A stretch of DNA of 64,000 nucleotides from Pueribacillus sp041725775 (lineage in GTDB: Bacteria; Bacillota; Bacilli; Bacillales; UBA6769): NCBI RefSeq assembly GCF_041725775.1, contig NZ_JBEUEL010000009.1, positions 1 through 64,000 on the forward strand, written 5' to 3'. Below, piece after piece: positions 51,874 to 61,332 of this stretch; position 1 is the stretch's first letter, and each line of letters begins with the position of its first letter. The position numbers and the translations under genes are program-made. Under the pieces are notes generated by a model. It saw nothing but the letters and a program-made list of their open reading frames with translations, did no database searches and had not been told where the DNA came from.

Positions 51874-54053
51874 ATTGTTTCGCTCAATCTTTCTTCAATT
51901 TTTTCAAGCACTTTTTGAGCCGCTACAGGAATGACTGTGCCTGGTCCGAAAATTTCACATGCACCATGTTCTTTTAGAAATTCATAGTCTTGAGGCGGGA
52001 TGACTCCTCCGCAAAAGACAAGAATATCTTCTCGTCCGAGCTTTTCAAGTTCAGCGACAAGCTTCGGAAGCAATGTTTTATGTCCGGCCGCAAGACTGCT
52101 CATCCCAATCGCATGGACATCATTTTCAACCGCTTGCAACGCTGTTTCTTCAGGTGTTTGAAAAAGTGGACCGATATCGACATCAAAACCGAGGTCGGCA
52201 AACGCAGTTCCAATAACTTTTGCTCCACGATCGTGTCCATCTTGCCCCATTTTTGCAATCATAATCCGTGGACGTCTGCCTTCTTCTTCGAAAAATTCAT
52301 CAGACATCCGTTTCACCCGTTCCACTTCTTCTTCAACTCCAAATTCAGAACTATACACACCGCTAATTGCTCGTATCGTCGCCCGATGGCGTCCGACGAC
52401 CTTTTCATACGCATCGGAAATTTCACCGAGACTTGCCCGTGCACGTGCGGCATCAACTGCGAGAGTAAGTAAATTGCCTTCGCCAGTTTCGGCCGCTTTC
52501 GTAATGGCTTGCAATGCCGCTTGGACCTGTGTCTCATCTCGTTCAGCACGCAACTTTTTCAAACGTTCTTTTTGCGCTTCAAGAACAGCTGTGTTGTCAA
52601 CTTCTAGAATGTCGAGTTCTTCTTCCGTTTCCGGACGATATTTGTTTACACCGATAATCGCTTCTTTTCGAGAGTCAATCAGTGCTTGTCTACGAGCGGC
52701 AGCTTCTTCGATCCGCATTTTCGGCAAGCCTGTTTCGATCGCCTTTGCCATACCGCCAAGCTCATCAATTTCTTTTATATGTCCCCAAGCTTTTCTGACG
52801 AGTTCTGCTGTTAATCGCTCAACGTAATATGACCCGCCCCACGGATCGAGCACGTTCGTAATTCCTGTTTCTTCTTGTAAATGAAGCTGTGTATTACGTG
52901 CAATACGCGCTGAAAAATCTGTAGGTAAGGCAATTGCTTCATCAAGTGCATTCGTGTGCAGTGATTGAGTATGCCCAAGGGTGGCTGCAAGTGCTTCAAT
53001 CGCGGTTCTCGTCACGTTGTTAAACGGATCTTGTGCTGTTAAACTCCAGCCAGATGTTTGGCTATGTGTACGAAGTGCCATTGACTTTTCATTTTTCGGA
53101 TTGAACTGCTTCATCAGCTTTGCCCAGATGAGTCGTGCAGCACGCATTTTTGCGACTTCCATAAAATAGTTCATCCCGACCGCCCAGAAGAACGAAAGTC
53201 TCGGAGCGAATTTGTCAATATCAAGCCCTGCCTCTAGTCCCGTTCGTACATATTCAAGTCCGTCGGCAAGCGTGTAGCCAAGCTCTAAATCAGCAGTTGC
53301 CCCAGCTTCTTGCATATGGTAGCCTGAGATGCTAATCGAGTTAAACTTCGGCATATGCTCAGACGTGTACTTAAAAATGTCTGCAATAATCCGCATTGAT
53401 GGGCCTGGTGGATAAATGTACGTATTCCGAACCATATATTCTTTTAAAATATCATTTTGAATCGTTCCTGACAGCTGATGTGGTTTCACACCTTGTTCCT
53501 CAGCTGCCACAATGTAAAACGCCATCACTGGTAGGACAGCGCCGTTCATCGTCATCGATACTGACATTTGATCAAGTGGGATGCCATCAAATAAAATTTT
53601 CATATCTAAAATCGAGTCAACTGCAACACCTGCTTTACCAACGTCTCCAACGACACGGGGATGATCAGAGTCATACCCACGATGTGTTGCCAAATCAAAT
53701 GCAATTGAAAGTCCTTTTTGCCCTGCAGCTAAGTTACGGCGATAAAACGCATTGCTTTCTTCAGCCGTCGAAAAGCCAGCATATTGTCTTACTGTCCACG
53801 GTCTTGTTTTATACATGGCAGGATACGGTCCTCGAAAAAACGGAGGAATGCCTGCAACGTAATCAAGATGTTTCATACCTTCGATATCTTGCTTTGCGTA
53901 AACAGGGGCAACATCGATGCTTTCAAGCGTTTTAAAGAGAAGTTCATCTAGTGATTTTCCAGTTTCTTGTTTGGCAAGCTCACGCCATGTCTGGACATCA
54001 CTCGGTTTCGTACGTACAGAATACGCGATTTTTGTAAAATCAGGCTTTGTCAA
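51870..54053 (-). CDS. mutB: Methylmalonyl-CoA mutase large (alpha) subunit
   Basis: 727 residues from a TTG start (AAAGGGGTG). The barrel domain has the substrate segments RGPYPAMYKTRPWTVRQYAGF and HTNALDEAIALPTDFSARIARN. The C-terminal B12-binding domain has DGHDRG (cobalamin lower ligand His) followed by the SLAAGHK and GGVIP motifs. It isomerises methylmalonyl-CoA to succinyl-CoA. The start lies 14 bp inside the end of mutA. It lets the cell feed propionyl-CoA, as formed from odd-chain or branched acyl chains, into the citric acid cycle. Confidence 0.96.
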   Translation of the reverse strand: MTKPDFTKIAYSVRTKPSDVQTWRELAKQETGKSLDELLFKTLESIDVAPVYAKQDIEGMKHLDYVAGIPPFFRGPYPAMYKTRPWTVRQYAGFSTAEESNAFYRRNLAAGQKGLSIAFDLATHRGYDSDHPRVVGDVGKAGVAVDSILDMKILFDGIPLDQMSVSMTMNGAVLPVMAFYIVAAEEQGVKPHQLSGTIQNDILKEYMVRNTYIYPPGPSMRIIADIFKYTSEHMPKFNSISISGYHMQEAGATADLELGYTLADGLEYVRTGLEAGLDIDKFAPRLSFFWAVGMNYFMEVAKMRAARLIWAKLMKQFNPKNEKSMALRTHSQTSGWSLTAQDPFNNVTRTAIEALAATLGHTQSLHTNALDEAIALPTDFSARIARNTQLHLQEETGITNVLDPWGGSYYVERLTAELVRKAWGHIKEIDELGGMAKAIETGLPKMRIEEAAARRQALIDSRKEAIIGVNKYRPETEEELDILEVDNTAVLEAQKERLKKLRAERDETQVQAALQAITKAAETGEGNLLTLAVDAARARASLGEISDAYEKVVGRHRATIRAISGVYSSEFGVEEEVERVKRMSDEFFEEEGRRPRIMIAKMGQDGHDRGAKVIGTAFADLGFDVDIGPLFQTPEETALQAVENDVHAIGMSSLAAGHKTLLPKLVAELEKLGREDILVFCGGVIPPQDYEFLKEHGACEIFGPGTVIPVAAQKVLEKIEERLSETI

Positions 54054-56145
54054 TGTTCAGCACCCCTTTCTTTCTTTGCAATTGGACGAGAACGTCATAT
54101 ACGTTCGACTTAGCATGAATGGTATCAGCAAGCCCTGCTTGTTTGTATCGAGATAATTCTTCGTTTGATAGATTTCCTGCCACATACACCGTCGTTTTTT
54201 CCGATGCTAATTTTTCTAACAATACAGGAACAGCTTCTCGGTATATGTCATCTTTTGAACAAATGACAATCGTACCTGCTCGAGATTCCCTTGCTGCTAC
54301 CACAACCTCTTCTATTGTTGCGAAACCATTGTTTGAAACGACTTCAAATCCGCCAACTTCAAAAAAACTACTCGCGAAATCTGCACGTGGTTTGTAGTCC
54401 GCAATCGGTCCGACATTCGCAAGAAATACTTTTTCACGCTTTCCCGTTTTTTCAAGATGACGTTCCATTGCAAGCCGCAGCTGTTCAAACGGCTCTGCTC
54501 CCCGTTTTTGCGGAATGCTTTCGATTGTCGTTGAAGTTTGTTCAAGCTGCAATGCGTGAAGAATATCGACGATTGTCGTACCGTCGCTAGCTGCTTCAAT
54601 GGCATTATCAAAAATCGTTTTTCCTGTTACATCAAGCGACAGAGCACGCTTCTTACTCTGTTTTTGTTCAATTTTCTCTCCTTGCTGTTCGCTTTCGATT
54701 TGGACAACTTCAAATGGATTTGCATATTTATTAGTACCGACAAACACGTCTTTACGATGTTTAATATTTTTATCGCGTTTCGCTGCTATTTCCGCTATTT
54801 TTGCTTGAGGAAACCCTAATCGAAGAGCCGCAAACATCCCACCTTTTTCCTCAACGTGTTGAAACAGTTCCCATGACTTTTTCGCAATTTCATCAGTTAG
54901 TGCTTCGACATACCATGAGCCGCCAGCTGGATCATTCACTTTTCCGAGATGCGCTTCCTCCTGTAAAATAATTTGCGTATTTCTCGCAACTCTTCGTGAA
55001 AAGTCAGTCGGCATTTGTGTCAGTTCATCGAATGGTGCGATGTGCATACTGTCAACACCACCGACTGCACCCGCAAATGCTTCGATTGCCCCTCGTAAAA
55101 TGTTTACGTGCGGATCATAGATCGTTTTATTCCATTTCGACGTTTCAGCATGAATAAACATTCGTTGCGCTTTGTCGTTACCGCCAAACGCTTTCACGAT
55201 ATTTGCCCAAAGCATGCGAGCTGCACGAAACTTAGCAATTTCCATAAAAACATTCGAGCCGATTGAAAACGAAAATGTCATTCGGCAAGCCACTTCATTT
55301 ATCGTCAGTCCACGCTTCAGCATATTTTCAACGTATTCAACCGCTGTGGCCAGTGAAAATGCGAGCTCTTCAACAGCACTTCCGCCACCGTTATGGTATG
55401 GTTGGCCTTGTACAAGAAGCGTAGATAATTGCGGAATATGGTGCACCGCCCATTCAGTAGTAATAGCGAGCGTATCATAAATCGATGTGAGCGAATAAGG
55501 GAGTGAGCCATTTTCGACGAGTAACCCGAGCGGATCAGCTGCTACTGTTCCTTTAACATCGCCAAGAAACACTCGTTTCTCTTTCAAATGAGCTGCAAAT
55601 GATGCGAGAAATGGGAGTGATATCGCATGTGTAGAAACATACACTGGAAAGTGCTCAAGATTAATATTTTCAAAGAGAATATTTAAGTCTTCGATGTCTT
55701 GAACGACTACCCCTTTTTGTTCATTTACCATCGTCGTGTCATGGAGTACAAAATGGACACTCGTTTGCCCATGTTCAAGATCATGTTGTATCGCTTCATT
55801 CGCTTTTTTAGGTTGCTGATAAGCGATCTTTTGATTTACAATCCATGGCTCATCTTGATTGCGAACCGACGTCGTGCCACGCTGAAACGGAAAAAAGCCA
55901 GGAAGTGAATCAATATACAGCAACGGTTCGAGCACTTCTTTTTGATACATCGGTTGCAATGTAATGCCTTCATATGTTTTCGTTAAAAGCTTTTCAAACG
56001 ATGCACCTTTTAACGATTTTTCAGTGATGTTTTTCCATTCTTCATACGTAGGAACTGGAAATTCATTAATTTCATTTAACACTTCTTGTAACGTTTTTTC
56101 GCTCATCTTGTCGCGCTCCCTTGTCGATGAAGACATAGGAAACAC
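54040..56145 (-). CDS. mutA: Methylmalonyl-CoA mutase small (beta) subunit
   Basis: 701 residues from a GTG at 56145 (AAAGGAG); a later ATG at residue 14 with GGGAG is possible. It is homologous to mutB along the barrel (MHIAPFDELTQMPTDFSRRVARN), but the B12 domain is degenerate: the DGHDRG motif is missing (ANVGPIADYKPRADF instead), as expected for the non-catalytic subunit. The TetR gene stop lies 10 bp upstream. It forms the heterodimer with MutB. Confidence 0.94.
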   Translation of the reverse strand: MFPMSSSTRERDKMSEKTLQEVLNEINEFPVPTYEEWKNITEKSLKGASFEKLLTKTYEGITLQPMYQKEVLEPLLYIDSLPGFFPFQRGTTSVRNQDEPWIVNQKIAYQQPKKANEAIQHDLEHGQTSVHFVLHDTTMVNEQKGVVVQDIEDLNILFENINLEHFPVYVSTHAISLPFLASFAAHLKEKRVFLGDVKGTVAADPLGLLVENGSLPYSLTSIYDTLAITTEWAVHHIPQLSTLLVQGQPYHNGGGSAVEELAFSLATAVEYVENMLKRGLTINEVACRMTFSFSIGSNVFMEIAKFRAARMLWANIVKAFGGNDKAQRMFIHAETSKWNKTIYDPHVNILRGAIEAFAGAVGGVDSMHIAPFDELTQMPTDFSRRVARNTQIILQEEAHLGKVNDPAGGSWYVEALTDEIAKKSWELFQHVEEKGGMFAALRLGFPQAKIAEIAAKRDKNIKHRKDVFVGTNKYANPFEVVQIESEQQGEKIEQKQSKKRALSLDVTGKTIFDNAIEAASDGTTIVDILHALQLEQTSTTIESIPQKRGAEPFEQLRLAMERHLEKTGKREKVFLANVGPIADYKPRADFASSFFEVGGFEVVSNNGFATIEEVVVAARESRAGTIVICSKDDIYREAVPVLLEKLASEKTTVYVAGNLSNEELSRYKQAGLADTIHAKSNVYDVLVQLQRKKGVLNIDKA

Positions 56146-56155
56146 TTCACTCCTT

Positions 56156-56788
56156 TCATGTTTGAGTTGTTAGAAAAAACCGTGAGTAGGCTTGCTTTTG
56201 TTTCGCTTCGTCAGTAAGCGACGCGTGCATAATCAAATCTGCAAAAATTGCAGCAATCTCTTCGAGTGAATATGTTCCATCTGTTTTATACCATCGGTAC
56301 GTCCAGTTAATCATACCGAATATCGCCATTGACATAATTTCAACGGGCACTTCTTTACGAAACTCCCCAATATTAATCCCTTCTTGTACGACAGAAAACA
56401 TAATTTCTTTGTAACGGTCACGTTTTTTTTCAACTTTCTCAGTAAATTCAGCTGCTAAATAAAGGCTTTCTTGATAAAATACCGTCACATGTGCACGATA
56501 TTTCTCAAACATCATAACGAATGATTTTACAATTTCATAAAGACGCTCCGCCGGTGTATTCCACTTTTCGTAGGCTTCTTCAGCTTTGTCTAAAACATAT
56601 GTAATAAAATAATCATGAATCGTGAAAAGCAACTCATCTTTCGATTTAAAGTTGTGGTAAAAACCACCTTTCGACGTCCCGCTCTCTTGAACAATTTTGT
56701 CCACAGTTACTTTATTGTAACCATACATTTCAAATAACTTGAGAGCGGTATCAGTAATTTTTTCTTTCGTAGACTTCGACCCATTCAT
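56156..56788 (-). CDS. TetR/AcrR-family regulator of the methylmalonyl-CoA mutase operon
   Basis: 210 residues. HTH: KITDTALKLFEMYGYNKVTVDKIVQESGTSKGGFYHNFKSKDELL is visible in parts (GYNKVTVDKIV, TSKGGFYHNF). The C-terminal helical domain resembles acyl-CoA-sensing TetR proteins. It is the first gene of the operon with mutA, mutB and meaB. A 17-bp-spaced promoter and an 18-bp imperfect palindrome lie upstream, so autorepression is likely. Confidence 0.9.
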   Translation of the reverse strand: MNGSKSTKEKITDTALKLFEMYGYNKVTVDKIVQESGTSKGGFYHNFKSKDELLFTIHDYFITYVLDKAEEAYEKWNTPAERLYEIVKSFVMMFEKYRAHVTVFYQESLYLAAEFTEKVEKKRDRYKEIMFSVVQEGINIGEFRKEVPVEIMSMAIFGMINWTYRWYKTDGTYSLEEIAAIFADLIMHASLTDEAKQKQAYSRFFLTTQT

Positions 56789-56830
56789 CGCTTTCCTCCG
56801 TAACGTTTGTCGATCCCCCCTCTAGTGTGC

Positions 56831-56848
56831 AGACCGACCAGTCTGTCT
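56831..56848 (-). promoter_or_regulatory. Palindromic TetR-type operator of the mut operon
   Basis: AGACCGACCAGTCTGTCT: 14 of 18 positions are symmetric. It lies just downstream of the predicted start point. Confidence 0.7.
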
Positions 56849-56856
56849 TTATTTAA

Positions 56857-56885
56857 ATTGTATGAATTTTTCAAGGGATTTGCAA
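56857..56885 (-). promoter_or_regulatory. Promoter of the TetR-mutA-mutB-meaB operon
   Basis: On the minus strand TTGCAA (56880-56885), a 17-bp spacer and TACAAT (56857-56862) form a good sigma-A promoter. Confidence 0.65.
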
Positions 56886-56928
56886 GGAAAAAAGGCTTGC
56901 CATCGTCGCTAAAAAACGACAGCAAGCC
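56886..56928 (-). terminator. Terminator upstream of the mut operon
   Basis: GGCTTGC (56894-56900) pairs with GCAAGCC (56922-56928), with an inner CGTCG/CGAC stem, then TTTTTTCC on the minus strand. It would stop transcripts from the 57295 side. Between 56929 and 57294 I see no gene. Confidence 0.75.
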
Positions 56929-57294
56929 ATGTAAGCAGTCTTACTAGTTGTTGCAAGTGCTGAAAATGCTCCACAGTAAAAATCTATCTTACTAGAAGGA
57001 GAAAGTTTGTTAAACTTATATTAAATCAATTTCCAATTTTCGCCAACAATTATTCGGAAAATTTTTATTGTTTGTGATTGTCAGTTGAATAGTGTTTCTA
57101 GCATAGGCACACTAAAACGGAATATCATTTAAACGCAATGAGTCTGTTTGCAGCCGACTGCTTTTTAAAAATAGAAGTATTATGAGGTTTCTAATAGGAA
57201 GACTAAAGTAAAATCTTCAACGTTCAAAGTAGAGTTTGTTATAAGGCACTGCCGAACAATAAGCAAATCTCTTTGGAGTTTAAAATGAATTCGT

Positions 57295-57666
57295 TTAGTT
57301 TCTCCAAAACGTTGAACAGTTCGCCTTGTCCTGTATGTTAAACGTAATCATTTTCTCTAATAACGAGAAATTAACTGGTTGTTCCCAAGGAATTCGTACT
57401 AACTGCTTCGTATGATCATACCCAGTCTCTACAATGTCATTCGTAAACTGATTAATGCCTTCTTTCTCAGGAGCAACAGCTAAATGATGTTTGGCGATAC
57501 TGAAGCCAATAATATATGTGCCGTGATCGGTAAACATCGGTTGGTTCCACGCAATCTTTGGTTCTAAGTTAGGAAATTGTTTCCCTACCCAAGCCAACAC
57601 TTCTTCCATTCGCTCTCGGTGGGTGGGGGTATCGATCTTAGCTAAATATTCTTGAAAAACTTCCAT
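57295..57666 (-). CDS. fra: Frataxin-like iron chaperone, YdhG/Fra type (DUF1801)
   Basis: 123 residues. The sequence VFQEYLAKIDTPTHRERMEEV, then KIAWNQPMFTDHGTYIIGFS and APEKEGINQF, ending DKANCSTFWR, matches B. subtilis YdhG (Fra) along its length, from memory. Fra supplies iron for Fe-S cluster and haem assembly in the cytoplasm. Ribosome binding site GAAGGAGGAG. Monocistronic. Confidence 0.9.
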   Translation of the reverse strand: MEVFQEYLAKIDTPTHRERMEEVLAWVGKQFPNLEPKIAWNQPMFTDHGTYIIGFSIAKHHLAVAPEKEGINQFTNDIVETGYDHTKQLVRIPWEQPVNFSLLEKMITFNIQDKANCSTFWRN

Positions 57667-57808
57667 ATTATCTCCTCCTTCAATAAAGTCGTACTGTCAA
57701 AAGTTTTTTAATGAAAAATTGTAAAACCCTTGGTATTCATGAACTTAAGGGTAAAAAGTGTTCTTCCCCCCCCTTTATGAGAGGAGATTAACATCATTTT
57801 CCCGCTGA

Positions 57809-57914
57809 GGCTTTACATTGAGTGACGAGAATGATAGGCTATAAAGCCTTACGCAACAAGAATTGCTGCGTCTTTACGTAAAGAGTCATGCTCGTGGAGG
57901 CTCAATGTCAAGCC
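57809..57914. repeat. Inverted-repeat element of about 106 bp
   Basis: GGCTTTACATTGAG (57809-57822) pairs with CTCAATGTCAAGCC (57901-57914), 13 of 14 positions; ACGAG/CTCGT add inner pairs, and GGCTATAAAGCC and CGCAAC...GCTGCG hairpins lie inside. It could be a small structured RNA, a terminator complex or a non-autonomous element. The 57667-57981 gap holds nothing else I can identify. Confidence 0.5.
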
Positions 57915-57981
57915 TTCAATTTTCGGAGAGTTTTCATAAATCTTTTGACGTTACCAATAAAGTTCCTGTTTTTTTTAAGAT

Positions 57982-58575
57982 TCATGACTTGTTAGGGCAA
58001 GCGTTTTCGTTGTTTGCTAGCAAGACCTTGTACTCGCTTAATTCTTTTTGAAAAATGACAAACTTACTTGGGATCGCTTGCATTTTTGCCAACCGCGGAA
58101 ACAACGCCTCAAGCGATTCTGTGTAAATCGGCTTATAGCCAATACGTGTGTACCAATTTTTCAACATCGTTTTAGCTGGGTGGGATCCTTCCTTAGGGAC
58201 TAACAATTCAAGTTGCATTTTGCGAAGGTGTTCCTTTTGACATTTCTGTTCAGCATAGCGAACTAACTCTCGTCCAATACCTTCGCCCTGAGTGTTTTTG
58301 TCCACTGCTAGTAGTCCAAATTCTCCGATTTCTTGGTCAACCCGACGAACTCGAATACAACCAACAATTTGACCCATTAATCGAGCAACAGCAATCTCTC
58401 CTTTGCTCGTATACCCTCTTATTTCCTCTATAGTCGTACGATCTACACCTGGTAGCCAAAAATCTCCTTCTGATACAGCGTACACACGGTTAACGATGTT
58501 TGTAATGCGTTCCATATCCGCATTATTCATGCTGGCGTTACGAGGTAACATCTTTATTTCTAATGACGGGTTAAT
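57982..58575 (-). CDS. GNAT-family N-acetyltransferase; probable ATT start
   Basis: 197 residues from ATT at 58575, or 189 from the ATG at 58551. The GNAT core is clear: GEIAVARLMGQIVGCIRVRR, FGLLAVDKNTQGEGIGRELVRYAE (acetyl-CoA P-loop, Q-x-x-G-x-G/A) and WYTRIGYKPIY. It acetylates an unknown amine substrate. The ATG has no ribosome binding site, whereas AAGGAGG lies exactly 8 bases before the in-frame ATT, the same geometry as at 9435. Not in an operon. Confidence 0.85.
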   Translation of the reverse strand: MNPSLEIKMLPRNASMNNADMERITNIVNRVYAVSEGDFWLPGVDRTTIEEIRGYTSKGEIAVARLMGQIVGCIRVRRVDQEIGEFGLLAVDKNTQGEGIGRELVRYAEQKCQKEHLRKMQLELLVPKEGSHPAKTMLKNWYTRIGYKPIYTESLEALFPRLAKMQAIPSKFVIFQKELSEYKVLLANNENACPNKS

Positions 58576-58857
58576 AAGCGGTTCCTCCTTCTACTGTTCA
58601 ACGTATCAAAAGTTCACAAGCGATATGTGCCCATTTAACGATTGAATAAATTATATCGCCTTAAAGCTTTGAAATCTAGAGTGATATGCCTAACCATGAT
58701 TACTTATTCAACACAGTGAAATCTATAATTTTACACCCTTTTCCTACAATGTGATTCCTAAAAAAGTGGTTTTTCTCTTCTTATGAAATGCTTGCTTTTC
58801 CCTTTTTGCGTAATCCATTTTTATTTTTAACGACATTTAATGAATGAGAAAGGAAGG

Positions 58858-59165
58858 ATGTGATCAACGATTTTATTTATTATTGCGGGCTTGGCCGAAG
58901 TCGGCGGGAGTTATCTTATCTGGTTATGGCTACAGAAGGCAAGTCTTTCCATTTGGGTTTAAGTGGTGGTTTTGCTCTTTTTCTACGGTGTTATCGCTAC
59001 ATTCCAAGCATTAGTATATGCAGCTTCGGTGGGGTCTGTATCGTAATTTCAGTTTTTTGGGATAGGGTATTGATAAGAAAACACCAGTTTAGTTGGTGTA
59101 TTCGTTATATTGTTCGCACCTCGACATTAAATAGATACATATCTAACACGATTTTCGTAATATAA
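58858..59165 (+). pseudogene. Broken UPF0060 (YnfA-type) membrane protein gene
   Basis: The ATG (58858) is followed at once by TGA. The same frame then encodes FIIAGLAEVGGSYLIWLWL, a typical first helix of the UPF0060/YnfA family, and stops at a TAA near 58954. Family-like pieces continue in other frames: FYGVIATFQAL then VYAA, and FGGVCIVISVFW with the helix 3 region. At least two frameshifts and two stops are needed to join them, so the gene is dead unless the sequence has errors. YnfA-type proteins are four-helix inner membrane proteins related to small multidrug exporters. Confidence 0.75.
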
Positions 59166-59735
59166 TGTGTCAAATGTTGTTCAATGGACAAACCTAAAAT
59201 TGATGAACATATTTTCAAATGACACTTTTACTAAATACGGATCCGTGGTGTTGCTTCCCATTCAAAATGACATCACAGTTGTGAAGTTTCGGTGCATCTG
59301 TTCTAATCAACTGATTAGCAAAACTTATGAATGATCTGGACATTAACTTCCTCAATGGGAAACTGCTGACATTAGCATGAGCCCTTTAGACACAGATCAA
59401 AAGTAGAGCGAACGTTTCCGGGGCTCTTGCATATCTCGCATTGAACTATAAACAGTCTAGCGTTCTCTTCGATGTATTTAATCAACTCCTTATCTGCTTT
59501 CGGTTGTGTTTGCATTTCACTGGGAATCCGACGCTCACCATTTCAATAACAATGTAAATCACTAAACAAGTGATAATCTGAAATCTAACTTTGTCTTCGT
59601 TTTACCCATGACAGTAATGCTATTTCGTCCACATAAATAGAATAATAAAACAAATTACTCCCATTATGTAGCTAAATGATGTAAAATCGAACGAGAGAAG
59701 GTCTGGGATTGTTTTGTCAGAAAGGTGAGGCTGTC
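59166..59735. other. Intergenic region, no clear gene
   Basis: A 47-codon minus-strand frame (59372-59515) encodes a Cys-containing peptide (VQCEICKSPGN, LCLKGSC) but has no ribosome binding site. Other frames are interrupted. It may be decayed DNA following the broken UPF0060 gene. Confidence 0.45.
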
Positions 59736-60920
59736 ATGAATACTCAAGCATCACAGTTAACAACAGCGAGTGATAAAATATGGACCCGTGATTTCGTATT
59801 CGTTTGCTTTGCAAACTTTTTTATTTTTTTAGGCTTTCAAATGACGTTGCCGACGATACCACTGTTCGTTGAATATTTAGGCGGGAACGATCGATTAATC
59901 GGAATTGTTGTTGGTATTTTTACATTTTCGGCCCTTCTTATCCGCCCTTGGGCTGGGCACGCCCTTGAAACGAAAGGTCGGCGGTTTATATATTTACTCG
60001 GTCTTGCCATTTTTGTTATTTCTGTCGGATCCTATATGTTCGTTGCAAGTCTTTTTTTTCTGTTTGCAATGCGTATTATACAAGGAGCTGGTTGGGGTCT
60101 GTCAACGACTGCAGGTGGTACTGTCGCGACGGACTTAATTCCTCCGAAACGCCGGGGAGAAGGAATGGGCTATTTCGGTTTATCAGGAAACATTGCGATG
60201 GCATTTGGACCAGCGTTAGGTCTTGCGCTCGTTCCGATTGTAAATTTTCATATTTTGTTCCTCATTTGTGCAACTTTAGGTGCTGCTGCTCTCTTGCTCG
60301 GTTCCTTTATCAGATATAAGCCAGTTAAAGCGAACGTCGCCCAAATTCCCAAAAAAAAATGGGATTTTTATGAAAAGTCCGCATTGAAACCGGCAATTTT
60401 ACTTTTTTTTATAACAGTAACGTTTGGTGGAATCGCAACATTCCTTCCACTTTACGCCCTGGAAGTTGGAATTAATGGGATTGAGTGGTATTTCTTTTTC
60501 TTTGCCATAGCAGTTATGTTTTCTAGAACATTTGGTGGACGACTGTATGATCGAAGAGGCATTCGTGTCATTTTTATTCCTAGTGCGCTTTCGATTATTT
60601 TAGGTATGTTATTGCTTACATTTCTCGCTCATGAATGGATGCTTATTTCGGCGGCAATTTTTTACGGTTTAGGATTTGGCATGATCCAGCCCGCTCTGCA
60701 AGCATGGGCAGTGAACAAAGCCCCTTCCGATCGAAAAGGGATGGCAAATGCAACATTTTTCTCATTTTTTGATCTCGGAGTGGGTCTCGGTGCAATGCTG
60801 TTCGGTTTTATCCCTAATTTTTTCGGGTACGGCGGTATTTATGCTATGGCGGCACTATCTGTCAGTACGTCAATCATTTTGTACATCCTGTTCATGAAAA
60901 AAGAACCTGAACACGTTTAA
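59736..60920 (+). CDS. MFS transporter
   Basis: 394 residues from the ATG at 59736 (GAAAGGTGAGG). Twelve membrane helices, with the MFS loop 2-3 motif region (FSALLIRPWAGHALETKGRR) and loop 8-9 repeat (FSRTFGGRLYDRRGIR). It resembles drug/sugar efflux MFS proteins of the YfkF/SetA kind. The substrate is unknown. A weak GCTAC/GTAGC hairpin (60928-60944) follows the stop. Confidence 0.92.
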   Translation: MNTQASQLTTASDKIWTRDFVFVCFANFFIFLGFQMTLPTIPLFVEYLGGNDRLIGIVVGIFTFSALLIRPWAGHALETKGRRFIYLLGLAIFVISVGSYMFVASLFFLFAMRIIQGAGWGLSTTAGGTVATDLIPPKRRGEGMGYFGLSGNIAMAFGPALGLALVPIVNFHILFLICATLGAAALLLGSFIRYKPVKANVAQIPKKKWDFYEKSALKPAILLFFITVTFGGIATFLPLYALEVGINGIEWYFFFFAIAVMFSRTFGGRLYDRRGIRVIFIPSALSIILGMLLLTFLAHEWMLISAAIFYGLGFGMIQPALQAWAVNKAPSDRKGMANATFFSFFDLGVGLGAMLFGFIPNFFGYGGIYAMAALSVSTSIILYILFMKKEPEHV

Positions 60921-61052
60921 AAAAGAAGCTACGATTTGTGTAGCGTTTTCGTTGGCAAAAAACAGCTTGTCAATAGATATGCAAATAAGTATTAGGCAAT
61001 TATGTTAGAGAGATTAGGGGGACGGACTCAGGCATAGAATGCTGCGCTTTAA

Positions 61053-61088
61053 AAGCAAAAAAAAGACATCACGATTTTTTAGTGATGT
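61053..61088 (-). terminator. Terminator of the 30-residue membrane peptide gene
   Basis: ACATCAC (61066-61072) pairs with GTGATGT (61082-61088), followed on the minus strand by CTTTTTTTT. Confidence 0.8.
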
Positions 61089-61174
61089 ACTTAAAAAGAA
61101 TAAATTTCCTTATCTCATCTTTATTCAATATAGTTTGTCCACTGTTCAACTCCGTTTTTTCGACTGATGAAGAT

Positions 61175-61267
61175 TTAGTTAGCCATTGCAAACAGTAAAG
61201 CTACGATAGACACAATGATGAAAATTAGTAGTAACCAGAACATGTAATAAGGGGGTTTTTCGTTCAT
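61175..61267 (-). CDS. Small membrane protein of 30 residues
   Basis: An N-terminal MNEKPPYYMFW is followed by a single hydrophobic helix (about residues 9-28) and a short MAN end. The ribosome binding site AGGAGGAGG lies 5 bases before the ATG, and a good terminator follows, so the gene is well supported despite its size. I do not recognise the family; such one-helix peptides often modulate membrane complexes. It sits 66 bp downstream of the EcsB-type gene on the same strand. Confidence 0.75.
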   Translation of the reverse strand: MNEKPPYYMFWLLLIFIIVSIVALLFAMAN

Positions 61268-61332
61268 TCTTCCTCCTCCTCATGAATCTGTTTACTATAC
61301 ATATATTCATCACTTTCGTTCATCATGTTTAT

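Noticed and set aside
58860..59165. 101-residue intact protein from GTG at 58860
   Set aside because: The frame matches the UPF0060 family only in its last third; the first helix is in another frame, so it is a pseudogene.
59372..59515. 47-residue Cys-containing peptide on the minus strand
   Set aside because: No ribosome binding site, no recognisable family, in a decayed-looking region.
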